Below, piece by piece: positions 54,801 through 63,022 of a DNA stretch of 64,000 nucleotides. The notes beneath the pieces are model-generated. The model saw only the letters and a list, made by a program, of their open reading frames with translations. It was not told where the DNA came from and searched no databases. The stretch spans positions 62,001 to 126,000 of the forward strand of contig CAMIIO010000007.1 of assembly GCA_946221065.1 (NCBI GenBank), written 5' to 3'. This DNA comes from an uncultured Rothia sp. (lineage in GTDB: Bacteria > Actinomycetota > Actinomycetes > Actinomycetales > Micrococcaceae). The position numbers and the translations under genes were made by a program. Position 1 is the first letter of the stretch. Each line of letters begins with the position of its first letter.

Positions 54801-55613
54801 TAGGTAGGTGGCGTCCCACCAGTCGCCGGATTCGCGCACGTCGGTCTGATCGCCAAAGACGTGCGGGGAGGCAACGGGAAGGTCCGCGTACCAGTCGTAG
54901 AAGGAGGTCATCACGCCACCGAGCCGCTCGATGTAACGGGCGCCGGAGGCATGGGACGCCATAGACTTAGCGGGAATGGGTGAGAAGCCGATGTTGCGGT
55001 CGGGACCGTATTGCTGGATGGTATTGATTTGCGCAGCGGCAACGATTTCTAGGGCTTCGGTCCAGGTGCCACGAACGAGTCCGCCCTTACCGCGGGCTTT
55101 GACGTAGCGCTCGCGTTTGGTGGGGTCGTTGACGATGGATTTCCAGGCGAGGACGGGATCGCCGTGGTGTATAGCTTTGGCTTCGCGGAACATTTCGAGT
55201 AGTGGTCCGCGGATGTAGGGGTACTTCACGCGCGAGGGCGAGTAGGTGTACCAGGAGAAGGCGGCGCCGCGGGGGCAGCCGCGGGGTTCGTATTCGGGTC
55301 GGTCTGGGCCCACGGTGGGGTAGTCGGTAGCCTGAGCTTCCCAGGTGATTACGCCGTCTTTGACGAAGACCTGCCAGGAGCAGGATCCGGTGCAGTTGAC
55401 GCCGTGGGTGGAGCGGACTACTTTGTCGTAGCTCCAGCGGTCGCGGTAGAAGACGTCGCCGCGACGTCCACCTTCGCGGAATACGGCGCGTCCGTCGTCG
55501 TTTTCCTCCCATTTGGAAAAGTATTTTCCGAATTTGAGGAGTTTTTCGGAGAAGGGACCGTCTGGGCCGGGTTGTGCGGGGCGGGTGGAGCCCTGGGCTG
55601 TTGTCTCAGTCAT
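51861..55613 (-). CDS. narG: Respiratory nitrate reductase alpha subunit
   Basis: Catalytic subunit with molybdo-bis-MGD; reduces nitrate to nitrite on the cytoplasmic side. The 1250-aa protein has the FS0 cluster ligands His70, Cys74, Cys78 (STHGVNCTGSC) and Cys113 (RGCPRG), and the molybdenum-binding aspartate in SFYDWYADLP (Asp240). There is no Tat signal, as normal for this membrane-bound type. It is the first gene of narGHJI-narK2. Confidence 0.98.
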   Translation of the reverse strand: MTETTAQGSTRPAQPGPDGPFSEKLLKFGKYFSKWEENDDGRAVFREGGRRGDVFYRDRWSYDKVVRSTHGVNCTGSCSWQVFVKDGVITWEAQATDYPTVGPDRPEYEPRGCPRGAAFSWYTYSPSRVKYPYIRGPLLEMFREAKAIHHGDPVLAWKSIVNDPTKRERYVKARGKGGLVRGTWTEALEIVAAAQINTIQQYGPDRNIGFSPIPAKSMASHASGARYIERLGGVMTSFYDWYADLPVASPHVFGDQTDVRESGDWWDATYLMMWGSNIPVTRTPDAHWMAEVRYRGTKVVTVSPDYADNTKFADEWLPAQPGTDAALAMAMGHVILKENFVDQRVEFFEDYTSTFTDFPFLVRLETREDGIKVPHKFVKAADLTAGAQMADADFKTALIDKQTGNVVVPNGTMGHRYNTEDMGKWNLDLEGVKPALSVADVPGGSTGVAEISIPVFDTPNGAGYVVTRGVPTVVVEGMEVCTVFDLMLAQYGVARPGLHLPGSAASSFEDVETAYTPAWQEEITSVPAEAVIRVAREFAKNSIDSGGRTMIIMGAGICQWYHGDATYRSILALLQMCGCEGRNGGGWAHYVGQEKARPITGWAHMANALDWIRPPRTQAGTSFWYMHTDQWRQDGYSSDSLQSPLAKGELKGVHTADIIARTARMGWMPMYPQFNQNSTELAEQAADAVARGEVQTPAEFVARGLNSDEIQFSVEDIDNPVNWPRTLMLWRNNLLGSSAKGEEYFLKHLLGTHNNVMGEDEVNSKPREVKWYYQAPEGKLDLLVTADFRMTSSTLSSDVVFPAATWYEKFDISSTDMHPYIHAFSPAIDPPWETKTDHQIFKELAWVFSRLAAKHLPARKDIVSVPLQHDTPGQIAQPGGHAPDWKNQGVPGVPGKNMPIFAMVERDYPALYEMYTSVGPLLSTLGTTTKAITVDVNDELAKLADENGVMNSGKGAGRPALDTDVKLCDTILALSGTSNGPVAVKGFRELEKRVGKKFVHLAEGNEEKRITFRDTQDRPCPVFTSPEWSGSETGGRRYAPFTLNTEQLKPFHTLTGRMHFFLDHDWMSEMGEQMPTYRPPLDMHQLFNSPVLGEQQDEVTIAVRYMTPHNKWSIHSSYHDNLYMLALSRGGSHAWLSPQDAERIGVKDNDWIECVNSNGVFVGRAVVSHRLPQGVVYVHHAQERLVDIPKSEATGKRGGIHNSVTRILVKPTHLVGGYAHQAYAFNYLGPTGNQRDIVSVIRRRKQEVTY

Positions 55614-55711
55614 AGTTTTAGTCTAACGAATTTTAGGTATGAAAAATATCAAATAAAAATGTTCGCTAATTAGCTAATCAGAGAGAAGTTTTAGTGTCCG
55701 AGCAAGAAAAT
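55614..55711 (-). promoter_or_regulatory. narG promoter region
   Basis: 98 bp between moeZ and narG. Minus strand: overlapping palindromes in gctaattagctaat (55665-55678) and a TTGATA about 17 bp ahead of TCGTTA; TAAAAT is another candidate -10 with a poor -35. No FNR-type box is seen. Layout suggests that narG has its own regulated promoter inside a longer unidirectional gene series. Confidence 0.4.
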
Positions 55712-56947
55712 CTAGTCAGCTTGACCGTCGAGCCAGGCACCCAATCCACCAACCAGTACGTACAGCTTGAATATGTCGTTTTTTGCCAGAACCTTTGCCG
55801 CGAACTCGGCTCGCGGAGTTGACGAACAAGACACCACCACCGATTCAACTCCAGAAAAATTTTTTCTTAAATATTCTTTCAGCGTGTCGGAACCATCCAA
55901 TTCCAGCAACTCGCTCAACGGCAAAGAATAAGCGCCGGGGATATGGACTGCCGTAAACTCCGCTCGTTCGCGCGCATCCAACAGCACAGTCTCGGAACTG
56001 TCACTCAGTTCTCGATACCCGTCCCACGACAGTCCTGCTACCTGTTGCACCCCAGCAACATCCACCGGGTTCTTTGTATCAGGTAACTCACGGGCAACAG
56101 AGGTAGAACCTGCCGCACCTATCGTTCCAGAAATACCGTCTACAGCTTCCGTACTCTTCACAGAACTCAACGGAGAAGACTTCTGCCGCTCGAACGAGGG
56201 CGCAAGCGGAATATAATCCCATTTTCCGCTCAGCCCAGAATAATAGCCCACCTCCCCCACCAGCGGGGAACCAATTCCGGTCAGGACCTTGAGCGTCTCC
56301 ATAGCCATGGACGTTCCTACTACTCCGGCAAGAGCACCCACGACCCCTGCCGTGGAACAGGTAGGTACGGCGCCAGGCGCCGGATCGTGTGGATACAGAT
56401 CCTCATAAACCGGCCCTTTATCTGCCCAAAACACGCTGAACTGAGCATCAAAGCCAAGAATCGCACCCCAAATATGGGCTATACCCGCACCCGCACAATA
56501 GGCAGAAATTATATGTCTGGTAGAAAAATTATCGCTACCGTCCACTACCGCCTGAGCACCGGCGAATACTTCCGCCGCGTTCTGCTCGGTCAGATGCCGC
56601 TTCACCACTCGCACCGTAATCAGCGGGTTCAGCTCCCGTAAGGTGGTAGCGGCAGAATCCGCTTTGGGCTGACCCACATCGGAAAATCCATGAATAATCT
56701 GCCGGTGCAGGTTCGAGAGCTCCACGGCGTCGTCGTCAATCACGGTGAGAGTCCCGACGCCGGCCGCTGCCAGATATAACAGCGCGGGGGCACCCAGCCC
56801 ACCGGCGCCCAGAACGGCAACGTGCGAGGTACGAAGCTTCTTCTGTCCGGAAATACCGAGCTCGGGCAGAATGAGCTGCCTAGAATACAGCTTGTATTCC
56901 AGAGGGGTGAGTTCTTCATACGTCAGAGGAGTCTTAGGCTCCGTCAA
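55712..56947 (-). CDS. moeZ: MoeZ-type adenylyltransferase/sulfurtransferase (ThiF/MoeB-rhodanese fusion)
   Basis: Adenylates the C-terminal glycine of MoaD-like proteins and, through the rhodanese domain, can supply sulfur. The E1-like domain has the nucleotide loop GAGGLG (47-52) and PTCSTAGVVGALAG; the zinc CxxC pairs of E. coli MoeB are absent and YEDLYP stands in that place, as in actinobacterial MoeZ. The rhodanese domain (last 100 residues) has active-site Cys374 (SCSSTPRA). I place the start at TTG 56947 (GGGTGGGCA upstream, 14-bp overlap with moaE); an ATG at 56971 is possible. Confidence 0.9.
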   Translation of the reverse strand: MTEPKTPLTYEELTPLEYKLYSRQLILPELGISGQKKLRTSHVAVLGAGGLGAPALLYLAAAGVGTLTVIDDDAVELSNLHRQIIHGFSDVGQPKADSAATTLRELNPLITVRVVKRHLTEQNAAEVFAGAQAVVDGSDNFSTRHIISAYCAGAGIAHIWGAILGFDAQFSVFWADKGPVYEDLYPHDPAPGAVPTCSTAGVVGALAGVVGTSMAMETLKVLTGIGSPLVGEVGYYSGLSGKWDYIPLAPSFERQKSSPLSSVKSTEAVDGISGTIGAAGSTSVARELPDTKNPVDVAGVQQVAGLSWDGYRELSDSSETVLLDARERAEFTAVHIPGAYSLPLSELLELDGSDTLKEYLRKNFSGVESVVVSCSSTPRAEFAAKVLAKNDIFKLYVLVGGLGAWLDGQAD

Positions 56948-57431
56948 TGCCCACCCATTCCATGCGACCATCGGTGAGTTCCTGCTCTTTCCAGATAGGT
57001 ACTTCAGCCTTAACACGATCTGCCGTGCTCTGGCATGCCTCAAAAGCTTGACCACGATGTGCCGCCGCGGCAAGCACAGTCAGCGCCGATTCCCCGATAG
57101 CAATAGGCCCCACGCGGTGTACAGCCCATAACCGAACCCCCGGGATGTCGTGAGCAACGGAAGCGACGACGTCGGCAATAAAATCCGCCGCCTGCGGGTG
57201 AGCGGAATAGGACAGCCCGGCAACGGACTCGCCGTGGTCGTGATTGCGCACGATTCCGTCAAAAATGACCAGCGCACCCATCTGATCCGTCATCACCTCA
57301 CGGCGTGCCCGGGCAGCGATCGGCTCCAAGGGGGACTCGGTGATATCGGTAAAAATCACCTGAGAACGCTGCGGTTCGAGGGGTTCCTCATTCGCCGCGA
57401 TAACCGAAGGTTCATTCGGTTTAGTGGTCAT
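56934..57431 (-). CDS. moaE: Molybdopterin synthase large subunit MoaE
   Basis: Catalytic subunit that puts two sulfurs on precursor Z to make molybdopterin. From ATG 57431 (GGAGG upstream) the protein is 165 aa, with GALVIFDGIVRNHDHGESV, LSYSAHPQAADFI, and the active site AHRGQAFEAC and VPIWKEQE with its key lysine. It overlaps mog by 11 bp. Confidence 0.95.
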   Translation of the reverse strand: MTTKPNEPSVIAANEEPLEPQRSQVIFTDITESPLEPIAARARREVMTDQMGALVIFDGIVRNHDHGESVAGLSYSAHPQAADFIADVVASVAHDIPGVRLWAVHRVGPIAIGESALTVLAAAAHRGQAFEACQSTADRVKAEVPIWKEQELTDGRMEWVGIDGA

Positions 57432-57927
57432 GGTAGTCCTCCAACTGACGGCAAATATGGCGGATAATCGGTTCAAGCACGGCGCACCCGTCTTTTACGC
57501 CGCCCTGAGAACCGGGTAGGGTCATCACAAAGGTTTTTCCAATCACTCCGGCAACACCACGGCTCAGCACGGCTGCCGGAGTAGACTCCATCCCTTTTTG
57601 CCAAAAGGCATGCATAATGCCCGGAACCTCTTTATCCAGATGTGGGCGCACCGCTTCCACGGTTTGATCATCGGTATTTAGCCCGGTTCCTCCACTGAGC
57701 AGAATCATGGTGGGTAGGTTGCCCGCCGCAACCAGCGCCGCAAAATGCTCCACCACCTGATTATCGGCAATCACTGTGGCATCCGGTGTTGCAAATCCTT
57801 GCGAGCGTAGCCATTGCACGGCAATCGGGCCGGATTTGTCTTCGTAGATTCCTTTGGCGGCTCGTGTTGAAGACACAATCACTAACCCGCTACGGTCTTC
57901 GGGCATTTCGTAGGGTTTATCGCTCAT
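57421..57927 (-). CDS. mog: Molybdopterin adenylyltransferase (MoaB/Mog family)
   Basis: Activates molybdopterin by adenylation before molybdenum is inserted by MoeA. From ATG 57927 the protein is 168 aa, with VIVSSTRAAKGIYEDKSGPI and the active-site loop LLSGGTGLNTDDQTVEA, then LPGSQGGVKDGC at the end. MoaB and Mog cannot be told apart by eye. It overlaps moaC by 11 bp. Confidence 0.9.
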   Translation of the reverse strand: MSDKPYEMPEDRSGLVIVSSTRAAKGIYEDKSGPIAVQWLRSQGFATPDATVIADNQVVEHFAALVAAGNLPTMILLSGGTGLNTDDQTVEAVRPHLDKEVPGIMHAFWQKGMESTPAAVLSRGVAGVIGKTFVMTLPGSQGGVKDGCAVLEPIIRHICRQLEDYHDH

Positions 57928-58435
57928 TCTTTTCTCCCTCGCTACCGGTAGCGGATTCGGTGGCGGACCAGTCACCGGATTTTCCGCCGGACTTTTCCAG
58001 TACACGAATGTTGGTTATAACCGCGCGCTTATCCACGGCTTTAATCATGTCAAAGATGGTTAGCGCCGCGGTAGATACCGCGGTCAAGGCTTCCATTTCT
58101 ACCCCCGTCACCCCGCGGGTTTTTACCAGTGCTTCGATTCGCACGCCGTCGTCAAGCCGTTCAAAATCTACCGTAATTTTGCCTAGGGACAGCGGGTGGC
58201 ACAACGGAATAATAGTGGGAGTTTGTTTAGCTCCCATGATTCCGGCAACACGCGCCACAGGTAGCGCGTCTCCTTTAGGTAAGTCGGCGGCAAAGATTTG
58301 CTCGACGACGTCGGGGCGGGTGAACACAAAGCCCTCAGCTACCGCGGTGCGGGTGGTGATGTTTTTCTCGGTAACGTCCACCATATGTGCCGAGCCGTCT
58401 TCGCGAACGTGAGTGAGGTGTGCAGATTCTGCCAT
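57917..58435 (-). CDS. moaC: Cyclic pyranopterin monophosphate synthase MoaC
   Basis: Works with MoaA to form cPMP from GTP. The 172-aa protein has the family blocks HMVDVTEKNITTRTA, MGAKQTPTIIPLCHPL, and VEMEALTAVSTAALTIFDM followed by IKAVDK. It lies 30 bp after moeA; its usual partner moaA is transcribed in the other direction 3 kb away. Confidence 0.97.
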   Translation of the reverse strand: MAESAHLTHVREDGSAHMVDVTEKNITTRTAVAEGFVFTRPDVVEQIFAADLPKGDALPVARVAGIMGAKQTPTIIPLCHPLSLGKITVDFERLDDGVRIEALVKTRGVTGVEMEALTAVSTAALTIFDMIKAVDKRAVITNIRVLEKSGGKSGDWSATESATGSEGEKNER

Positions 58436-58465
58436 GTTGTTCCTTCCGTAAGTACTGATGCTCTG

Positions 58466-59761
58466 TTAGCGCCGCTGAAAATTCAAGGGATACCAGCGAA
58501 CGACATCTCCTGCGCGGTACTCGATACCGGGCTCGATAACTGCCAGGGCATTTGCTTGGGCGGCATGGTGCAATAAGTGAGATCCTGTGAGGGGGTCAAG
58601 GATAATTTGTTGCTCCGTGCCGTTCTCAAGAAGTCGAGCCCGCCGATACTGTGTTTTTCCCTCCGGGCCGCGCACAGGCTCATCTGACATCAGGGTAGCT
58701 ACGTGGGGAACCGTTTTCTCTCCGGCAAGAACAGGGCGGAGCACCGTCATGTAGGTCACCAGTGTGCTCACAGGGTTTCCCGGAAAACCCATCCAGGGAA
58801 TACGTCCAGCGGGGCCCTCCAGAATAATCACTCCTTGCGGTCCGCCCGGTTGTTGTGTAACGTGCCCAAACCAGCTCTCTGCCACGTGCAACGCCCTCGT
58901 ACTGCTCTTTTGCCCGGCAAGAAGGACGCTGGCGTTCTTAACCACCTCAAATTTACCGTGACTAATGCCGCCGGAGGAAACTACAAGGTGCGGGGCATAG
59001 TCCGCAATTTCCCGGTCAAGAATTTGTAGTAGCTCATCCGGATCATCGCTAATCTGCGCTCTCTTGCTCGTTGCCCCGTCCTCCGCCAGCAAGGCTTCAA
59101 GCATAGGCCCGTTAGCATCGCGCAACTGCCCCGGCTGTAATTCCGTGTTCGAAGAAACTTCGTCCCCTCCGGTCAGAACCAGCACTTTCGGGGTGTAGCA
59201 CAGCACCTCGGTAATCCCTTGGCTAGCCAGCACTCCTAGCAGTGCCGGGCTGAGCCGCGCGCCGACGTCGGCTAGCAGCTCCCCCTCGGCAAGGTCCTCG
59301 CCGGGGTAGCGCACAAATTGCCCAATGTCTGCCTTCGGAAGCACCACCTGCGCGTCTTCGGGCTGGAAGTGAGCCGGTTCTCCGGTGAGGGTGAGCGCCC
59401 GTTCCTCCGGAATCACACAGTCATAGCCAGGTGGCAGTGGTGCGCCCGTCATAATGGGCAGAGCGATATCCTCGTTCGGCTCAAAGCCCTGAACGTTTGT
59501 TCCGGCGGCAACATCTGGCCCTACTCTAAAGGTGCGGTTTCGTCGCTGTGCGGCAGCGGCGGTGAGCGCATATCCGTCCATCTGCGAGTTGGCGAATGCC
59601 GGAGAATTTTCCCGAGCGTATAGTTGCTCGGCAAGAAGTTTTCCTGCCGCGGCGGCAAGTTGGACGGTAGAAGTGGCGGTAGCCAGACAGGGCATGAATC
59701 GGCGTCGTACCAGGTGCTGATATTCGGAGGGAGAAAGCCGGTGTTGAGAGGGCAAGAGCAT
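58466..59761 (-). CDS. moeA: Molybdopterin molybdenumtransferase MoeA (copy 1)
   Basis: Inserts molybdenum into adenylated molybdopterin. The 431-aa protein has the full domain order: NSQMDGYALT (about 59-68), the TGAPLPPGYDCVIPEE stretch, a MogA-like domain with VLTGGDEV and SSGGISHGKFE, and GFPGNPVSTLVTY. The SHG in SGGISHG replaces the more usual SVG. Its ATG shares a base with the modB stop, so the two are coupled. A second MoeA is encoded at the window end. Confidence 0.95.
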   Translation of the reverse strand: MLLPSQHRLSPSEYQHLVRRRFMPCLATATSTVQLAAAAGKLLAEQLYARENSPAFANSQMDGYALTAAAAQRRNRTFRVGPDVAAGTNVQGFEPNEDIALPIMTGAPLPPGYDCVIPEERALTLTGEPAHFQPEDAQVVLPKADIGQFVRYPGEDLAEGELLADVGARLSPALLGVLASQGITEVLCYTPKVLVLTGGDEVSSNTELQPGQLRDANGPMLEALLAEDGATSKRAQISDDPDELLQILDREIADYAPHLVVSSGGISHGKFEVVKNASVLLAGQKSSTRALHVAESWFGHVTQQPGGPQGVIILEGPAGRIPWMGFPGNPVSTLVTYMTVLRPVLAGEKTVPHVATLMSDEPVRGPEGKTQYRRARLLENGTEQQIILDPLTGSHLLHHAAQANALAVIEPGIEYRAGDVVRWYPLNFQRR

Positions 59762-60606
59762 TAAAGACTTCCTCGAAGGGTTGAGAGTATGCGGATGAGT
59801 AGAGCGATGCCTACCACCAGTAAATAGAGACTAATAAGCATCAGTGCCGACCCTAGTGCCTGATCCATCAAATTAGAACTCAGCATTAGTTCGATGTTAA
59901 GCGGAATGGTGCGGGTTTTGCCCGCGATATTTCCGGCAAAGGTAACGGTGGCGCCATATTCTCCCAGCGCCCGGGCAAAGGAGAGAAGAAAGGCGGTGGC
60001 GATTCCCGGAGCCGCCAGCGGAAGCAGCACCTTACGGGTCACTTCCCCGGCTGTAGCGCCTTCCACCACGGCAAGTTCTTCGTACTCTCGGGGAATAGCG
60101 CGGAGAGTGGTAACGGCGGTGGCAACGAAGAAGGGTAAGCCCACAAAGATTTGTGCGAGAATCACCGCCACGGGAGTAAATGGAATGTTCACTCCCCAAT
60201 CGTGCAGAAACTCACCGATCATCCCTCTCCTCCCCCAGAAGAAAGTCAGCGCCAAACCAGAAACCACCGGAGACATAATAATAGGGGTGTACAGCAGTCC
60301 GTAGAGAATACTGCCCGCCCGTTGCCAGCGGCTTCGAGCGACGACGGCAGATAACACCAGCGACATAGGCAACCCCAGCAACCCGCAACACAGCGTAGAA
60401 ATCAGAGCCGTACTCACCGAAAGCCGAGTTGCCTCCCACACTTGGGGATCGCCCATCAACACTCCCACATCCGCCCAGGGGATATTAATTCCTAGCGCAC
60501 AGAGCGGGCCGATAATCAGTATCCCTCCCACCACAGCGGGAAGAGTAAAGATCATCGGCACGCTGGTAAAAAGCGAACCGGTGGCACGCTTCTGCTTATG
60601 CACCAT
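59761..60606 (-). CDS. modB: Molybdate ABC transporter permease ModB
   Basis: Membrane channel of the molybdate importer. The 281-aa protein has five or six hydrophobic helices and the EAA loop that contacts the ATPase (EYEELAVVEGATAGEVTRKV, then LLPLAAPGI). The ATG at 60606 (MVHKQKRATGS) is chosen because the frame upstream overlaps modA. The ATP-binding subunit ModC is missing: the next gene is moeA. Confidence 0.94.
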   Translation of the reverse strand: MVHKQKRATGSLFTSVPMIFTLPAVVGGILIIGPLCALGINIPWADVGVLMGDPQVWEATRLSVSTALISTLCCGLLGLPMSLVLSAVVARSRWQRAGSILYGLLYTPIIMSPVVSGLALTFFWGRRGMIGEFLHDWGVNIPFTPVAVILAQIFVGLPFFVATAVTTLRAIPREYEELAVVEGATAGEVTRKVLLPLAAPGIATAFLLSFARALGEYGATVTFAGNIAGKTRTIPLNIELMLSSNLMDQALGSALMLISLYLLVVGIALLIRILSTLRGSL

Positions 60607-60617
60607 GGGAGAAAACC

Positions 60618-61427
60618 CTATGATTGAGCGGGCATAAAGTGGAACTTCTTCAAAATATTCTGAGCCTCGCTTCCGCTGAGCCACTGAGCAAACTCTTTGG
60701 CGGCTTCACTCTTTTCCCCTTGCTCGGTCAGCGCCATTGGATAACGGTTATGTTCCAGTCCGGGAAGCTCAATGACCGTAATATCCTGCTGGGATTTAAG
60801 AGTCTCGGCATCGGTAGAGTAGATAAATCCGGCGTCCACAGCACCGGAGGCAACCTTAGTAGACACATCGGAGACGTTTTTCTCTTCCGTAGCATTACCC
60901 AGAGTTAGTTTCTCGCGGTCAAGCTCCTTGTGAGCGAGTGCGCCGCAGGGCACCTCTTCGGCACAAATAGCGGTGGTCACAGAATCTTTTGCCACGTCCT
61001 TGGCCGAGGTAATCTCGGCGGGGTTGCCATCAGCGGTAGCTAGAACCAAGGTATTTGAAGCGATGACGGTAGGCTCGGCATTTTTCAGCTCAGCAACTTT
61101 CTCGCGTGCGGAATCCATGGTGCGCTGATCTGCGGTAACCAAAATATCGGCGGCAGCGCCCTGGTCAATCTGTTGCACCAGCTTAGAAGAACCGGCGTAG
61201 TTAAAGGTAATGTCCACGCCCTCGTGCGAGCGCTCAAATGCTTTTTCTAGTTCTGCACCGGCACCATTGAGCGATGCCGCCGCAAAAACCGTGACCGTAC
61301 TAGCCTCCGCGGAGACAGAAGAGCTCGCTGGGGAAGATTCACCAATCGATGACCCGCACCCGCTCAGCCCAGGAGCTACAGCAAGGGCTCCAGCGACAAG
61401 CGCGGAGGGAATCATTTGACGGTTCAC
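60618..61427 (-). CDS. modA: Molybdate-binding lipoprotein ModA
   Basis: Extracellular binding protein of the molybdate importer. The 269-aa protein has a lipoprotein signal with lipobox LSGC (Cys24), the oxyanion-site entry VFAAASLNGAGAELEKAF, and NYAGSSKLVQQIDQGAAADI. It starts at GTG 61427 behind GGAGAA. It heads the long minus-strand series modA-modB-moeA-moaC-mog-moaE-moeZ, divergent from moaA. Confidence 0.96.
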   Translation of the reverse strand: MNRQMIPSALVAGALAVAPGLSGCGSSIGESSPASSSVSAEASTVTVFAAASLNGAGAELEKAFERSHEGVDITFNYAGSSKLVQQIDQGAAADILVTADQRTMDSAREKVAELKNAEPTVIASNTLVLATADGNPAEITSAKDVAKDSVTTAICAEEVPCGALAHKELDREKLTLGNATEEKNVSDVSTKVASGAVDAGFIYSTDAETLKSQQDITVIELPGLEHNRYPMALTEQGEKSEAAKEFAQWLSGSEAQNILKKFHFMPAQS

Positions 61428-61534
61428 AGCGTTCTCCTAAAAGATACGGTTCGAAAGTTTGTTGGTGGGTACACTCACAAAAACTCGGCTAAGGTAAATA
61501 CTATCGTTAGATACCAATTTTAGGGGAGGTGAAG
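61428..61534. promoter_or_regulatory. Divergent modA/moaA promoter region
   Basis: 107 bp from which both molybdenum gene series must start. atcgttagata (61503-61513) resembles one half of the ModE box (ATCGTTATATA) with one difference; the second half is not evident. I cannot choose convincing -35/-10 pairs. The moaA ribosome-binding site GGGGAGG is at 61523-61529. Confidence 0.35.
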
Positions 61535-62737
61535 GTGTCGCACGATTCATCCGCACCAGCGCACCAGGCTCAGGTGAATTCCACTAAGGGGTACGCTCAG
61601 CCTGCCACGCCCACGCCGTCGAGTTCCGCCGTCATGATTTCCGGTGCAACGTTACCCGTGCATTCGGCACCGGCAAGCTTGCCCCACGATGTTCCCAATT
61701 CGGGGCCGCTACTCGATCAGTGGGGACGCGCCGCCACCGATCTGCGCATCTCACTTACCGATAAATGTAACCTGCGGTGCCAATACTGCATGCCCGCTGA
61801 AGGACTGGAGTGGCTTCCACAGAGTAACCTACTTTCCGCCGCGGAGGTACGCCGCCTGGTCAATATTGCGGTACACCATATGGGGATTGAGGAAGTCCGC
61901 TTTACCGGCGGAGAGCCGCTCTTGCGAAAAGACTTAGCAGAAATTATTGGTTCGGTACACGCCGATCACCCTCGGCTACCCATCTCCATTACCACTAACG
62001 GGTTGGGGCTGGATAAGCACGCCGAAAAACTCATAGCCGCCGGGCTCGAACGTATTAACGTTTCCCTGGATAGCATTTGCCCCGAGACTTTTGCAGAGCT
62101 TACCCGCCGCGATCGCCTACACGATGTGTTGCAAGGGATTGACGCCGCTGCTCGGGCAGGGCTCTCCCCCATCAAAATTAATGCCGTCCTCATGCCCGGC
62201 ATCAACGATGACCAGGCGGTGGAACTCCTCCAGTGGGCACTGCGCGAAGGCTACCAACTCCGATTCATTGAACAGATGCCGCTCGACGCCGATCAGCAGT
62301 GGTCGAAGGAACGCACCATCACCGCAGCCCAGATTCGCGAGCAACTAGAGGGCTCCTTTGTGCTTCACCAAGAGCCAGGACCCCGAGGTTCCGCCCCCGC
62401 CGCCCTCTGGGATGTCTACCCACTCGGCACCGAGAGCTTCGATTCCGCACACAAGCTGGGAACCGTGGGAATTATCGCCTCCGTAACCGAACCCTTCTGC
62501 CATACCTGTACTCGAACCCGGCTCACCGCCGACGGAAAAATTCGCTCCTGCCTCTTCTCCGCCGTCGAAACAGATGTGCTGGAGCTACTCCGCTCGGACG
62601 CTAGCGATGAGGATATTGCCCTGCGCTGGCGCGAAGCGATGTGGGCAAAGCCCGCTGCTCACGGTAAAAATAGTGCAGGATTCGACACCACAGACTTTGT
62701 TCGCCCCACTCGCTCAATGAGCGCTATTGGAGGATAA
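61535..62737 (+). CDS. moaA: GTP 3',8-cyclase MoaA
   Basis: Radical-SAM enzyme for the first step of molybdopterin synthesis. The 400-aa protein has the SAM cluster CxxxCxxC (Cys78, 82, 85 in DKCNLRCQYCMP), GGEPLLRKDL, the second cluster (FCHTCTRTRLTADGKIRSC) and the essential terminal GG. The GTG at 61535 is chosen because GGGGAGG lies five bases upstream; a GTG at 61529 is inside that site. About 55 Ala/Pro/Ser-rich residues precede the catalytic core. Confidence 0.97.
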   Translation: MSHDSSAPAHQAQVNSTKGYAQPATPTPSSSAVMISGATLPVHSAPASLPHDVPNSGPLLDQWGRAATDLRISLTDKCNLRCQYCMPAEGLEWLPQSNLLSAAEVRRLVNIAVHHMGIEEVRFTGGEPLLRKDLAEIIGSVHADHPRLPISITTNGLGLDKHAEKLIAAGLERINVSLDSICPETFAELTRRDRLHDVLQGIDAAARAGLSPIKINAVLMPGINDDQAVELLQWALREGYQLRFIEQMPLDADQQWSKERTITAAQIREQLEGSFVLHQEPGPRGSAPAALWDVYPLGTESFDSAHKLGTVGIIASVTEPFCHTCTRTRLTADGKIRSCLFSAVETDVLELLRSDASDEDIALRWREAMWAKPAAHGKNSAGFDTTDFVRPTRSMSAIGG

Positions 62738-62742
62738 GCTTC

Positions 62743-63018
62743 GTGCAGATTAACTTTTTTGCTGCGGCTCGTGCCGCCGCCGGTATAGCCGGCGAAACCG
62801 TGCAACTTACCGATATTTCAGCGGATCAATCCCCTACCCTGGCTCAACTTATCGACTTCCTTACAACCCGCCATACCGGAACCACCGCCGCGGGAATGCC
62901 CTTTGCTCAGGTGCTTCAGCAGTGCTCCTTTCTCATCGACGGCGTCCGTAGCGATCCCGATGCCCCGCTCAACGCGACCAGCCGAGTAGATGTGCTCCCG
63001 CCCTTTGCCGGAGGATAG
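62743..63018 (+). CDS. moaD: Molybdopterin synthase sulfur carrier subunit MoaD
   Basis: Ubiquitin-like sulfur carrier; its C-terminal glycine is thiocarboxylated and serves MoaE. The 91-aa protein starts MQINFFAAARAAAGIAG and ends VDVLPPFAGG with the required GG. GTG start; the GGAGGATAA at the end of moaA supplies the ribosome-binding site. Confidence 0.96.
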   Translation: MQINFFAAARAAAGIAGETVQLTDISADQSPTLAQLIDFLTTRHTGTTAAGMPFAQVLQQCSFLIDGVRSDPDAPLNATSRVDVLPPFAGG

Positions 63019-63022
63019 CGCC

